Assembly: GCA_021734025.1 (NCBI GenBank)
Contig: JAIPJS010000001.1
Location: forward strand, 62,001 to 126,000
From: Candidatus Neomarinimicrobiota bacterium
GTDB lineage: Bacteria > Fidelibacterota > JAANXI01
DNA: 64,000 bases
Reading direction: 5' to 3'
Shown here: one piece after another, positions 52,249-62,699 of the stretch
Numbering within the stretch: the stretch's first letter is position 1
How the letters are laid out: each line of letters opens with the position of its first letter
Translations under genes and position numbers: made by a program
Notes under the pieces: model-generated
What the model was told of the DNA's origin: nothing
The model's database searches: none
Seen by the model: only the letters and a program-made list of their open reading frames with translations

Positions 52249-55110
52249 ATGAGTAGCGCTTCCAAATACAGGAATGTGATCCACTCAGCTAGAATAGACA
52301 TAAAAGTATTGTGCTTTATGGCGCTCGTCCTGTTACCGGGTCTCCTGTTTCCCCAGGGAAGAGGGAAAATCGCAGGCACGGTAACTGATGCGCAAACCGG
52401 CGATCCGCTTCCGGGCGTGAATGTAGTCCTTACCGGAACCTCAATGGGGGCAGCTACTGATGAACAGGGAGATTATTTTATTGCAAATGTTCCGACCGGT
52501 GAATATTCCCTGACGATTACGATGATCGGATATAAAAGGACGACAGTGAAGGGTGTCAAAGTTTCGATGAATCTGACCACACGAATTGATGTCTCCTTGC
52601 AGCAGCAGGCACTTGAATCCAATGAGGTTGTGGTGGTGGCCGAACGACCATTGGTCGAAAAAGATAAAACTTCCACCGTCCGCATAATGGGGAGCGAAGA
52701 GATCGCTGACAGGCCGACAACGAATTTCCAGCAAATCCTGACTTCTCTGCCAAGTATTAACGAAGAAAACGGTGAAATGAAGATCCGTGGAGGGACTCTG
52801 GATGAGGTAGCATTTATGGTTGATGGTGCCCGGGTGCGGAACCCGATAAATCATGATCCCTACACCAATATCAACCTGAGTTCAATTGAAGAGGTGGAAG
52901 TCATCACTGGTTCCTTCAATGCTGAGTATGGTGAGGCACTTTCCGGTGTGGTAAATGTTGTGACAAAGGAGGGTGGAAAAGACTACAGCTTTTTTATGGA
53001 TACGCGGTATACACCTCCTGGGAAAAAACACTGGGGGACGTCTCTGTATGATCGCAGTACTACATTATACTGGGAAAATACCCACGCCAGACATCAGGAT
53101 TGGTGGATTGAAAATACTGATCAGTGGGTGGATAACAACGGTTATTACGGATATGATCCGCGGAATGAATGGACGCCCGAGGAAGCATACCAAAACTACT
53201 TAAATACTCACCAACCCCTGAACAATTATACAGAAACACCAGGTTACCAAACGGAGATTAGCCTTGGTGGACCGGTGCCATTTTCCGAAGACTTATCATT
53301 CTTTGCAACAGGTAAATACGAATCCGAAGCACCCCTCTTTGGAAATTCATACAGGAGTCAGGGCCTTTTTTATGATGGCAACCTTAAGTTGACATACAAG
53401 ATCACTCCTCAAATGAAGATTAACTTATCGAGCTTTTACGGACAGGAAAAAACCTCCTGGGGAGTAGGGGGTGGCCCAGATTATTTCTATGCCCTGAATT
53501 ATGGCGTTAGTTCGCGCTATGCATATTTTGATTTTCCTGGTCTCCCTCATTCTAGCACCTTTGGAACCACGGCAAAGTTTTCTCATACACTGAGTTCCCA
53601 GACCCTGTACGATATCAAAGTAAGCAGAGTACAGGCCAATCGCTCAGTGACCGTTTTTCCGGAAGATTCCATTGGATGGCAGGCTTCAGACGCCACAAGA
53701 GATAATCTCCGGGCCGTCGACTCTTCAGGGGCCCCTATTCCTGGTGGCTATAAAAATCGGATTGGATATCATACAACCGGATATTTCTACCGGTATGATG
53801 ATGAGAACCAGGAGTGGAATGTTTCCGGCGACCTCAGTAGTCAGGTCAATAAATTCTGGCAAATCAAAACAGGATTCGATTACACGTACTACATTCTGGA
53901 CCACTATAACGAAGCAAAATATCCGACCCGGTACGATGACAGAATTTACCGGCCGTATCAGGGCGCAGGCTATTTCCAGAATAAGCTGGAGTTTGGCGGG
54001 TTTATAATGAACATCGGGATGCGTCTGGATTTCTACAACCCCAACGATACCGTATATACTAATCCGTTTGACCCCTTAAACGCTGAAACCAAACCAACGG
54101 AAACCTTTTGGCAACTGAGCCCGAGACTGGGGGTATCCCATCCCATCAACGAACAGACTGTTCTCCATTTCTCCTATGGTCATTTCTTTCAACGGGCCAA
54201 TTTTGGTGATTACGGCGAAGGGAATAGCGCCAGTGGAGCGCAGGGCAGCCTGACAACATTCGTTGTCGAGGGCTCAGACGTTCCCTGGGTGCTCGGGAAC
54301 AGACAACTCGAACCGAGAAAAACGGTCGCCTTTGAAGTGGGGCTTGAGCGTAACTTCTTCGACATGTTTCTGGCACGGTCCACTCTTTATTACAAGGACA
54401 TCAGAAATACCGTACGGGTTACCACCATCGAAACACCTGATGGTGTCTACTCAACTAATGGCAATGGGAATTATGCCGATGTACGTGGTGTTGAATTATC
54501 CCTGAGAAAAACGCCGCGGCCTACGCCCTACGGTAATCTCTGGGGATATTTGAACTTTACCACGCAGCGTGGGATTGATGGGCGCAGCGGCGATCCGGTT
54601 GTGCGGAGATACGATGGAACCGTTCGATATGCTCCCAGCGGTGACTATATTGTCTATAATAACCCCCGCCTAAAAGCAGGCATTTATTACCGGACACCGC
54701 GCCAAATGCCGTTTTTAAGTTCAATCCTGGGTGAAATTACCTTTTCCCTGGATTATCTGTCCGTCTTTCCTAACGAACACCTTCGGTCCGATTATTTTCT
54801 GTTTGAGGGTGAAAAATATCTACGCCCACCGGATCAAAATGCTGACTTACGGATGAAGAAGAGGTTCCAGATTGGGTCAAACAACAATATTGCGTTGAGT
54901 CCTTATATAGAAGTACGGAATGTGTTTAACAATAAATGGATTTACCTCGGAGCATTTGAAAGCGCTTCCCGGGCAGATCAGAAAAAATTTGTTGAGAGTG
55001 ATTTCGAGTATCTGCCTGATTACAAAGCCAATGGTGAACCAATCCTGGATATAGGGAAGTACAGAAATCTACCGAGGGAAATACTCTTCGGGATAACCGT
55101 GCAATTATAA
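52249..55110 (+). CDS. TonB-dependent outer-membrane receptor with carboxypeptidase-regulatory domain
   Basis: 953 residues from the ATG at 52249 with GAGGG upstream; the frame is open to 52186 but would overlap the dehydrogenase. Signal segment, then a CarboxypepD_reg-like domain (about 42-125: IAGTVTDAQTGDPLPGVNVV), a plug (about 130-245: RPTTNFQQILTSLPSINEEN, IRGGTLDEVAFMVDGARVRN) and a 22-strand-type barrel to the C-terminal aromatic/basic strand FGITVQL. SusC-like architecture, but no SusD follows. It would import oligosaccharides with TonB energy. The next genes encode a large exported protein and a PorV-like porin. Confidence 0.93.
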   Translation: MSSASKYRNVIHSARIDIKVLCFMALVLLPGLLFPQGRGKIAGTVTDAQTGDPLPGVNVVLTGTSMGAATDEQGDYFIANVPTGEYSLTITMIGYKRTTVKGVKVSMNLTTRIDVSLQQQALESNEVVVVAERPLVEKDKTSTVRIMGSEEIADRPTTNFQQILTSLPSINEENGEMKIRGGTLDEVAFMVDGARVRNPINHDPYTNINLSSIEEVEVITGSFNAEYGEALSGVVNVVTKEGGKDYSFFMDTRYTPPGKKHWGTSLYDRSTTLYWENTHARHQDWWIENTDQWVDNNGYYGYDPRNEWTPEEAYQNYLNTHQPLNNYTETPGYQTEISLGGPVPFSEDLSFFATGKYESEAPLFGNSYRSQGLFYDGNLKLTYKITPQMKINLSSFYGQEKTSWGVGGGPDYFYALNYGVSSRYAYFDFPGLPHSSTFGTTAKFSHTLSSQTLYDIKVSRVQANRSVTVFPEDSIGWQASDATRDNLRAVDSSGAPIPGGYKNRIGYHTTGYFYRYDDENQEWNVSGDLSSQVNKFWQIKTGFDYTYYILDHYNEAKYPTRYDDRIYRPYQGAGYFQNKLEFGGFIMNIGMRLDFYNPNDTVYTNPFDPLNAETKPTETFWQLSPRLGVSHPINEQTVLHFSYGHFFQRANFGDYGEGNSASGAQGSLTTFVVEGSDVPWVLGNRQLEPRKTVAFEVGLERNFFDMFLARSTLYYKDIRNTVRVTTIETPDGVYSTNGNGNYADVRGVELSLRKTPRPTPYGNLWGYLNFTTQRGIDGRSGDPVVRRYDGTVRYAPSGDYIVYNNPRLKAGIYYRTPRQMPFLSSILGEITFSLDYLSVFPNEHLRSDYFLFEGEKYLRPPDQNADLRMKKRFQIGSNNNIALSPYIEVRNVFNNKWIYLGAFESASRADQKKFVESDFEYLPDYKANGEPILDIGKYRNLPREILFGITVQL

Positions 55111-55160
55111 ATGACGCATGATTTAATAAAGTGGAAGTTTTTAAAAGAATGAGGATTATT

Positions 55161-57362
55161 ATGAGGGCAGATTTTAATTACGGTTCCATCATACAAAAAT
55201 TTCTCCTGGGTCTACTCCTCCTATGTATTGGGTCCCTGGGATATTCCCAGGGATTGGATGAGACCTCCCACAGACGAGGACTGCTTTGGGAAAATCTGCG
55301 CAATGACGGATGGATCGGCAGTCTGGGAGCCTGGGATTATCTTGTTTCTTCACCGCTTGGGCTCTATCCGGGATTCGAGGGATATCACCATCCGGTCGGT
55401 TCGGAGTTCAACGCTGTTAATACATTCTCTAACGCAAACTATCACAATTTCCGAAGTGGCGTCTGGATTGTGACGAAGGATCTTCTTACCCCGGGGAACC
55501 CACCGGATTTTAATCCTACGCCAACGGATTATGAAGTATACGCGGCAGGATTACAAGGCAATGCGTACGGGATCTTGTCAAACAGAACGCCAATCCAACA
55601 GATGCAAAATTTCATAGAGGAGCCGGATTTCGACCCCAATTTACCCGAGGAGATGACAACGGCCACATGGCATACAAATACTGGTATCAGTGTCAACAGG
55701 CGCAGCTATGTGTGGAGTTATCCCAGATATGATGATTTTATCATTTATGATTACACGTTCACAAATACCGGGGAAATGGTCTCTACCTTGGCGGACACTC
55801 TGGTGAGGGATTTCCCCGAGCAGACCCTGGAGGGGGTATACTTCGTCTTTCATTCCGGTATCTCCGTTTCGACGAAACACCAAATTAATTTCCACACAGA
55901 ACTCACTGCGGTACAAGCCGGTGGGTTTGGCTGGCAGCCCGAGTCGTATCACGATTATTATCATAATGAAGATGGGGGAGCATTGGTATACTCCACTAAC
56001 TATAATGCTGGAATCGAACCGATGCCGTGGGATCCCTATCAGATAAAGGATAATGAATTTTGGAAACAAAAATTCGGCGATGAGATGCTGAGTCCCGCAG
56101 CTTTTGGCTGGCTTGCGCTCTATGCGAGCTCTACCGATGGAACCCCGCGAACCTCTCCGGCTCCGGATGTATTGCGTATCGATTCCCATAAAGGGGGAAC
56201 CTTCATGGGCAACGATTTGGATTTGGAGCGGTTTAATGTCGGAATCCGGCCAGAGAGGGACTTCTACGAATTTGCAAAAACTCCTGATTTGCAGGAAGGC
56301 GTCCTGGGAAACGAAGGAAACCGAATGAATTTCTATTCGCTCTCATACGGACCTTATACGTTAGCCCCAGGTGAATCCGTCCGGTTCGTGATTGCAGAAA
56401 TTGCAGGTGTTATGGATTATGCGAATGTTGTGGCTGGCGATACAACCATTTTTCCGGACAGCACCATAGCCGCAATCCGGAGAAATGCGGAAGCTGCCCG
56501 GGAAGCCGTCAAATGGGGCATGGGGGCTCAGGTAGATACTCTTGCTCTGGCCGCTGATGTGCCGGAACCTCCACCCTATCCAACAACCAACGCTGCGAAT
56601 GCATCCGAAGGGAGCGAAAATCCTGCAATAGCAGTGACGTGGGATAAATTAGCCGAAAACTCAGTCTTACAGGATGGCACCGGCAACACCTATTACGATG
56701 GTTCAACGGATTTGGATGGTTATCGGGTGTATCGCTCCCGGGACTTCCAGTATGTAAGCGATACGCAGCAGCCCGTTTTGCGCGGCGCCTATTGGAATTT
56801 GTTAAAAGACATACCCAGCGCAGAATTCGATAATTACTGGGATCCGGACCTCGGCTTATACAGATTCGTCGACGAGAACGTCGAATTCGGACGGCGATAC
56901 GGCTATTATGTTTCCGCCTACGATTCCGATCCCAATGACTGGACCTCAGCAAATGGGACCACCGTGCAGAATCTTCCCGAACTGGCAAGCGGAAGTACTA
57001 ACCGGACGCCGCCAACTTCAGCTGCTCCCGGGCCAGTGGAGAACTTTGATATATATGTTGCCCCGAATCCGTTCGTTTTTAACGAGGCAGATCGAAGCTT
57101 CGGTAGGTCTGATCCCTACAAATTGGAATTTCGTAACTTGCCGGAACGCTGTACCATCCGGATTTACACAGTTGCCGGAGACCTGGTGAGAACCCTGCGA
57201 CATCAACCTGATGCCGTCGGCAATTTATCCGGTAGTGAGTCTTGGGACCAAAAGAGTGATTCCGGGTTACTCGTCGCTCCCGGATTATATGTGTACCATG
57301 TGCAATCGCAGACCGAAGGATTAAACAGGGAATTTACAGGAAAATTGATGTTAATCCGGTGA
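55161..57362 (+). CDS. Large exported protein of unknown function with FlgD-like C-terminus
   Basis: 733 residues from ATG 55161 (GAGG six bases upstream; GTG 55131 and ATG 55149 are in-frame options). Signal peptide ending LGYSQG. The middle is rich in aromatic and acidic residues with no domain I recognise. About 490-620 resembles a fibronectin-type stretch (PAIAVTWDKLAENSVL, LDGYRVYRSRDFQYV). The end is a FlgD-like module (IYVAPNPFVF, IRIYTVAGDLVRTL, LYVYHVQS, GKLMLIR), which in these lineages is the export or sorting signal. It lies between the TonB receptor and a PorV-like porin, so it is a candidate surface partner of the receptor. Confidence 0.8.
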   Translation: MRADFNYGSIIQKFLLGLLLLCIGSLGYSQGLDETSHRRGLLWENLRNDGWIGSLGAWDYLVSSPLGLYPGFEGYHHPVGSEFNAVNTFSNANYHNFRSGVWIVTKDLLTPGNPPDFNPTPTDYEVYAAGLQGNAYGILSNRTPIQQMQNFIEEPDFDPNLPEEMTTATWHTNTGISVNRRSYVWSYPRYDDFIIYDYTFTNTGEMVSTLADTLVRDFPEQTLEGVYFVFHSGISVSTKHQINFHTELTAVQAGGFGWQPESYHDYYHNEDGGALVYSTNYNAGIEPMPWDPYQIKDNEFWKQKFGDEMLSPAAFGWLALYASSTDGTPRTSPAPDVLRIDSHKGGTFMGNDLDLERFNVGIRPERDFYEFAKTPDLQEGVLGNEGNRMNFYSLSYGPYTLAPGESVRFVIAEIAGVMDYANVVAGDTTIFPDSTIAAIRRNAEAAREAVKWGMGAQVDTLALAADVPEPPPYPTTNAANASEGSENPAIAVTWDKLAENSVLQDGTGNTYYDGSTDLDGYRVYRSRDFQYVSDTQQPVLRGAYWNLLKDIPSAEFDNYWDPDLGLYRFVDENVEFGRRYGYYVSAYDSDPNDWTSANGTTVQNLPELASGSTNRTPPTSAAPGPVENFDIYVAPNPFVFNEADRSFGRSDPYKLEFRNLPERCTIRIYTVAGDLVRTLRHQPDAVGNLSGSESWDQKSDSGLLVAPGLYVYHVQSQTEGLNREFTGKLMLIR

Positions 57363-57424
57363 ATCAAACCAAAACGAAACACCGACAATTGCAAAACTAA
57401 TGAAAGCATCAAAGTAGGTGTCTT

Positions 57425-58432
57425 ATGAATAACTGGAAAAACGGAACACGTCTTGGGCTCTTTGTTTTATTCCTCTCGTTTACGGTTTCTGTATTGGGCC
57501 AGGATTTTAATAAAGGTGGACGAACAGCATACCAGTTTACGAAAATTGGGGTTGGGGCAAGGCAGGTGGCCATTGGTGAGGCCACAACAGCCCTTGTTAA
57601 AGATGTGAACGGTGTCTTCTGGAATCCGGCAGCCATTACCGGGGTTGAAGGGCTCTCGGTGTCAGTTTCCTACGCAAACTGGCTGGCAGATTTGAACTAT
57701 TCAGCCGCTGTTGTTGGATATACCTGGGATGGAATTGGCACATTTGCCCTAAGCGCAACAACCCTGGATTATGGGGAACTTGATGAAGCAATGGTCACCG
57801 GACAGGGCGGTACAAGTGACGCCAGAACGGGCAATACTTTTACAGGTGGTGATATGATGATCGGCCTGACTTATTCGAAGCGATTCACCGATAAATTGTC
57901 GATTGGATTAACGGGTAAATATCTACAGGAGACACTGTACAAATATACAGACAACCTATATGCGTTCGACATCGGAACATATTACGAGACCGGAGTCAAA
58001 GGTATTACCATCGGTATGAGTGCGCAAAATTTCGCGACGGAATCCGCTCAGTTTCTCAGTGAGGATTTGAGTGACCGAGGAGATCAGGGATATGATATCC
58101 CACTGGTCTTCAAAGTCGGTACATCTGTACAGCTTGTCGGAGCATCCAATGGATTTGTCTCGCTGGGAAATAGCAATAGCCTTGCATTGAGTTTTGATGC
58201 GCAGAACACCAACGATTACGGTGAACGCTATAATTTGGGAACCGAATATTGGTTCAGTGATTTTGTTGCACTGCGGGCCGGATATCGTTTTAACTATGCT
58301 GACGGAAATCTCACATTCGGGTTCGGAATTAATACCGAATTCGCCGGGAAGGGTGTCAAAATTGACTACGCTTTTATGAATTACAAATACCTGAATGCAC
58401 CACATCGCTTTACTGTATCATTTACACTATAA
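57425..58432 (+). CDS. PorV/PorQ family outer-membrane protein
   Basis: 335 residues with a signal peptide (SVLGQ). Opens with FTKIGVGARQVAIGEATTAL and VNGVFWNPAAITGV, the hallmark start of PorV/PorQ (UPF0164) barrels, and ends in beta strands with a terminal hydrophobic FTVSFTL. In Bacteroidota PorV shuttles T9SS cargo and relates to the FadL barrel family. Here it sits behind a TonB receptor and a protein with a sorting-type C-terminus, supporting a role in surface delivery of that protein. Confidence 0.88.
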   Translation: MNNWKNGTRLGLFVLFLSFTVSVLGQDFNKGGRTAYQFTKIGVGARQVAIGEATTALVKDVNGVFWNPAAITGVEGLSVSVSYANWLADLNYSAAVVGYTWDGIGTFALSATTLDYGELDEAMVTGQGGTSDARTGNTFTGGDMMIGLTYSKRFTDKLSIGLTGKYLQETLYKYTDNLYAFDIGTYYETGVKGITIGMSAQNFATESAQFLSEDLSDRGDQGYDIPLVFKVGTSVQLVGASNGFVSLGNSNSLALSFDAQNTNDYGERYNLGTEYWFSDFVALRAGYRFNYADGNLTFGFGINTEFAGKGVKIDYAFMNYKYLNAPHRFTVSFTL

Positions 58433-58466
58433 ATAAAAAAATCTAGATAGAGAGGACACAGGTTAC

Positions 58467-61400
58467 ATGTCGTACGCAAAACTTGTTATGGAAGGTCATA
58501 CACTCACCCGAGAAAATTTTCAGTCTCCACCGATGGAGATGGGGATCCTGCCGTTTTGGTTTTGGAACGGTGAACTGGATAAAAAGGAAATGGAGTGGCA
58601 GCTCCGGGAATACAAAGATAAAGGAGTCACCGGGTTATTCCTTCACGGCAGATTCGGGCTGAAGGTACCGTATCTCTCCGAGGGGTGGTTCGACAGGGTA
58701 AAATATGTGGTCGAACTTGCCAAAGATGTCGGTGTCGATATCTGGGTGTACGATGAAATGAACTGGCCAAGCGGCACGGCCGATCGCAAGGTGCCACAGA
58801 ACCATCCGGAGTTGCGTCAAAAGTATTTGGAATTGGTCCCATTGGATGTCTATGGTCCCTTATTTACCTATCTCGAAGCACGGGATGAGCGCTATGTCAA
58901 CACGGGCGATTCCAAACCGATCGTCGCGTATGCCTGTTCGGAAGAAGAGTTTCAGAACGGTATCGAAAATCTTATAGATCTGACGCCGAATTTATCCTTT
59001 GATAAAATTATCCCATGGGAAGCGCCTGAAGGTCACTGGAAACTTTTGTATTTCCTCGAAAAAGAAGTTGATTACTATATCGATGCGCTAAATCCTGATG
59101 CGACCGACAAATTTATTGAATACACTCATGAGCAGTACAAATCGGCTATTGGTGATGATTTCAACAGTATTATGCCCGGTTTTTACACAGATGAGCCGGC
59201 GATGCATTATTATCACGTCGGGACCGATAATTATGTGGTGCCGTGGACAAAAAAGATGTTCAAAATCTTTCGGGAGCGTTGCGGGTACGACCTAAAACCG
59301 CATCTCCCCGCGTTGTTCCTGGATATGGGAGAAAAAACCAGCCAAATTCGTTACGACTTCTGGAATACCCTGTCCGAACAATATACAAACACATATTACA
59401 AGCGGATCCGGGACTGGTGTGAGGACAACAATGTCCTCTTTACCGGACATGTCCTTTTTGAAGATTGGCTCAGGGCGTCAACCCGGGCAGAGGGAAATAT
59501 CTTCCGTCATCTGGAGCAGATGCATATCACCGGTGTGGATCACCTCTACCCGAAAATCGGGACGGAAGAGGCGCCGGCGGAACACATTGCATTGAAAATC
59601 GGCAGCTCAGCAGCACACCATTTTGGTAGCAACCGGTTGTTATGTGAATCCATGGGTGGTTCGTACTGGGATTGCAGCCTGGAGCGCATGAAGTGGATTG
59701 CGGACTGGGAGTACGTCCTCGGCGTAAATCTGTTTAACAATCACGGCTATCATTATTCCATCGAAGGCGAGCGGAAGCGCGACTGGCCGCCGTCCCAGTT
59801 TTACCATCACACATGGTGGAAGTATTACGATAAATTCACCGAGTATATGGCGCGCCTGGGGCATATGCTTTCGGGCGGCACCCACGTGGCCAAAGTATTG
59901 ATGCTCTATCCGCTGAATAGTTTGTGGGCGAATTATACGCCTCAGAAACGGACTGCGGTCGGTGACGTCATTGAAAATGACTTCTACTATTTGACCGATG
60001 CGCTGCTCCGGCTCCATTACGATTTCGATTATACGGATGAACCGATCCTGAAAGATGCAAAGGTCGAAGACGGAAAAATCCTTATAAACGAGGAAGCCTA
60101 TTCGGTACTTATCCTGCCACCGACCACGCATATCACCAGGGCCGTATTCGACAAGATCAGTGACTTTGTGGCATCCGGCGGGCATGTCATCGCGGACACG
60201 CTGCTCCCGTACGAATTCCTGGAAACGGAGCAAAACGGCGCAGTGGATGAAGTGAAAGAGCTTTTCCATACTGATCCCAAAGAAATCTATGCTGATTTTT
60301 CGAATGGGGCGCAATTTGATGTCCGGCACTATCGTGAATCGGGCTCAGTTACGGTCATCCATGGTAAAGGAATGAGCCAGGAACGGAAGCGGGATGAACT
60401 GGATGAGGCCCTTCGCAATGTGATAACCCCGGATGTGACCATTGATGAAGATGATGTATTCTATCTGCATCGTGTCAAAGATGAATATGACCTGTACTTC
60501 TTTGCCAATACGGCGCAGGAGGACAAGGGCGAGGTGCAAATCACATTCGAACAGTTGGCAAAGCCCGAACTCTGGAATCCGGATACCGGCGAAATTACGC
60601 CCATCCATACCTTTGACATAGTTGATGGCCGGTTGGCGGTCACCCTCGAATTTCCGGCGACGGAATCCCATTTCGTACTGTTAAGCGATGAGTTACCGAA
60701 CTCGCATGTCAGGAATACGAACCTCAACGTGACGGACTTCGACGGGACAACAGTTGCTGGATATATGGCTGATGATGTTGACGAAGTTTTCGCAGAAGTG
60801 TATTCCGATGATACAACAGAGCGACTTTCGGCAGCGACGCAATCGCAGAAGCCACCAATCGAAGTCGGCCCTGAATTTGATTTTGCAATGGAAGACGATA
60901 ATGTTTTATGCATTAGCGAATGGCGCATGCAGCCCGATGAGGAGGGCGTTGGAGTTGAACGTCAGTACTTCGCCAAAGACTTTGACGATTCCGACTGGCT
61001 GAATGTGACCATGGGCGCCTGGGAAATGCAGCTCCCGCAAGAACGGGAAGAGGAAACCTACCCGGTCGATGTCTGGTATCGAGTCCCGTTTGAGGCCGAA
61101 TATCTGACCGAGAATATGCGGCTCCTCATTGATGGGTTTTCCGGAGAAGACTTTACTCTGTACATCAATGGCGAAGAAGTTACCGAAGAGGGCACGAGGA
61201 GTAGCATCGATGCGGAGATAAAAGAAGTGCCGGTGTATAAATACCTGCAAGAAGGGACGAACGTCGTGGCACTGCGTTTAACGGTTTCGAAGCGTACCCA
61301 CGGCCTGCTGGATCTGCTGAAAATTGTGGGCGACTTTAGCGTTTCCGAGGCACAGTCTATTGTAGAGCCGAAATCGTCAATTGAGATTGGTGACTGGACA

Positions 61401-61730
61401 ACACAGGGATTGCCGTATTACTCCGGGACTGGCGTGTATACAACTTCTGTGGAGATCTCAGAAGAGTATACCGAAGGATGTCGCCTGTTTTTGGAAGTGG
61501 ATTGCGGCGAAGATGTCCTGGAATGTCAGGTGAACGGCGGAGAACCGGTGATAGTACCCTGGCATCCGTATGTCATCGACGTCACCGATCAAATCTCTGC
61601 CGGGAAAAACCGATTTGAATTAAAGGTTACCAATACGTCCATAAATATCCTGGAAGGCAAGGAGCATCCTTCCGGACTGAGAGCAGCGGTCAGAATTATT
61701 CCCGCGAATGAATACCGGTTATCCAGATAG
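58467..61730 (+). CDS. GH106-type (alpha-L-rhamnosidase-like) glycoside hydrolase, no signal peptide
   Basis: 1087 residues. Starts PPMEMGILPFWFWNGELDKK, with GVTGLFLHGRFGL and WVYDEMNWPSGTA, the hallmark N-terminal barrel of GH106-like hydrolases. FYTDEPAMHYYHV and LLCESMGGSYWDCSLERMKW carry acidic residues of the active site. A GATase-like segment follows (about 530-640) and then beta-sandwich, galactose-binding-like domains to the end. There is no signal peptide, whereas known GH106 enzymes are exported, so it probably acts on imported oligosaccharides. The assignment to rhamnosidase rests on family resemblance; the linkage is not certain. Operon position: 34 bp after PorV, 21 bp before ribokinase. 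Confidence 0.8.
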   Translation: MSYAKLVMEGHTLTRENFQSPPMEMGILPFWFWNGELDKKEMEWQLREYKDKGVTGLFLHGRFGLKVPYLSEGWFDRVKYVVELAKDVGVDIWVYDEMNWPSGTADRKVPQNHPELRQKYLELVPLDVYGPLFTYLEARDERYVNTGDSKPIVAYACSEEEFQNGIENLIDLTPNLSFDKIIPWEAPEGHWKLLYFLEKEVDYYIDALNPDATDKFIEYTHEQYKSAIGDDFNSIMPGFYTDEPAMHYYHVGTDNYVVPWTKKMFKIFRERCGYDLKPHLPALFLDMGEKTSQIRYDFWNTLSEQYTNTYYKRIRDWCEDNNVLFTGHVLFEDWLRASTRAEGNIFRHLEQMHITGVDHLYPKIGTEEAPAEHIALKIGSSAAHHFGSNRLLCESMGGSYWDCSLERMKWIADWEYVLGVNLFNNHGYHYSIEGERKRDWPPSQFYHHTWWKYYDKFTEYMARLGHMLSGGTHVAKVLMLYPLNSLWANYTPQKRTAVGDVIENDFYYLTDALLRLHYDFDYTDEPILKDAKVEDGKILINEEAYSVLILPPTTHITRAVFDKISDFVASGGHVIADTLLPYEFLETEQNGAVDEVKELFHTDPKEIYADFSNGAQFDVRHYRESGSVTVIHGKGMSQERKRDELDEALRNVITPDVTIDEDDVFYLHRVKDEYDLYFFANTAQEDKGEVQITFEQLAKPELWNPDTGEITPIHTFDIVDGRLAVTLEFPATESHFVLLSDELPNSHVRNTNLNVTDFDGTTVAGYMADDVDEVFAEVYSDDTTERLSAATQSQKPPIEVGPEFDFAMEDDNVLCISEWRMQPDEEGVGVERQYFAKDFDDSDWLNVTMGAWEMQLPQEREEETYPVDVWYRVPFEAEYLTENMRLLIDGFSGEDFTLYINGEEVTEEGTRSSIDAEIKEVPVYKYLQEGTNVVALRLTVSKRTHGLLDLLKIVGDFSVSEAQSIVEPKSSIEIGDWTTQGLPYYSGTGVYTTSVEISEEYTEGCRLFLEVDCGEDVLECQVNGGEPVIVPWHPYVIDVTDQISAGKNRFELKVTNTSINILEGKEHPSGLRAAVRIIPANEYRLSR

Positions 61731-61751
61731 AGGAAGTTGACGGAGGTTATT

Positions 61752-62684
61752 GTGGCAAAGCAGGGTGTACTTATTGTCGGCAGCGCGAATATGGACATGG
61801 TGGTGCGGACCGGCCATTTTCCAAAGCCCGGGGAGACTGTCCTGGGCTCAAGTTTCGATATGTTCCCGGGAGGGAAAGGTGCGAATCAGGCAGTTTGTGT
61901 GGCGAAACTCGGTGGGCCGTCCTATTTCCTGGGCAAAATGGGAGATGATATGTTTGCACAGCGTCTGCAGAAGACGATGGAGAGCGACGGCGTCGATTTG
62001 AACGGTCTGTTGAATGCCAAAGATGTGTCCACAGGCGTTGCTTCTATAACCATAGATGGTGACGGTGAAAACGAGATAGTGGTGGTACCGGGCAGTAATT
62101 CTGAGTTAACGCCGGAGAACATTCAGGAACATTCGGGCTTGTTTGAGCGCGTCAATGTATTACTGGCTCAGCTCGAAATCCCGATGGGGACTGTTGAAGA
62201 AGCATTCAGGGTAGCAAAGAAGTCCGGACTTACGACAGTACTCAATCCGGCGCCGGCACAACAGCTGCCGACATCGCTCTTTCCGGATATAGATATATTG
62301 ACGCCGAACGAAACCGAACTGGAATACCTGAGCGGAAATGAGATTACCGGAATCGACGATGCCATCAATGCTGCGAGATCTGTGCTGGCGAAAGGGGTGA
62401 ACCAGATCATAGTGACAGTTGGGGAAAATGGCGCGGTCCTCGTGGAGGCTGATCGCACTCGTCATATTCCAGGCATAAAAGTAGAGGTGGTGGATTCCAC
62501 CGCTGCTGGTGATGCCTTTAATGGGGCGCTGGCATTCGGACTCTCCAGGGAAATGTCTTTGGATAAATCTGTAGATTTTGCAAACCGGGTGGCGTCGCAA
62601 TCCGTAACTCGTATGGGCGCACAAACTTCTATGCCAACACTGGCGGAAGTCGAATATAGAGGACTGGATTTCGTTAACAACTGA
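61752..62684 (+). CDS. rbsK: Ribokinase
   Basis: 310 residues from the GTG at 61752, with CGGAGG at good spacing; a TTG at 61737 is also in frame but lies upstream of that site. PfkB-type sugar kinase: GSANMDMVVRTGHFPKPGET, then GGKGANQAVCVAKLGG, NPAPAQ, TPNETELEYL, and the catalytic-base motif DSTAAGDAFNGAL with D254. It phosphorylates ribose or a related pentose at O5. It is followed by rbsD with a 15-bp gap, the classical ribose pairing, but without the rbsABC transporter order of enterobacteria. Confidence 0.95.
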   Translation: MAKQGVLIVGSANMDMVVRTGHFPKPGETVLGSSFDMFPGGKGANQAVCVAKLGGPSYFLGKMGDDMFAQRLQKTMESDGVDLNGLLNAKDVSTGVASITIDGDGENEIVVVPGSNSELTPENIQEHSGLFERVNVLLAQLEIPMGTVEEAFRVAKKSGLTTVLNPAPAQQLPTSLFPDIDILTPNETELEYLSGNEITGIDDAINAARSVLAKGVNQIIVTVGENGAVLVEADRTRHIPGIKVEVVDSTAAGDAFNGALAFGLSREMSLDKSVDFANRVASQSVTRMGAQTSMPTLAEVEYRGLDFVNN

Positions 62685-62699
62685 TGAGTGGATTATCGT

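Noticed and set aside
55161-57362. A SusD-family protein paired with the TonB receptor
   Set aside because: No lipobox and no SusD/RagB tetratricopeptide-like sequence; the C-terminus is a FlgD-like sorting module.
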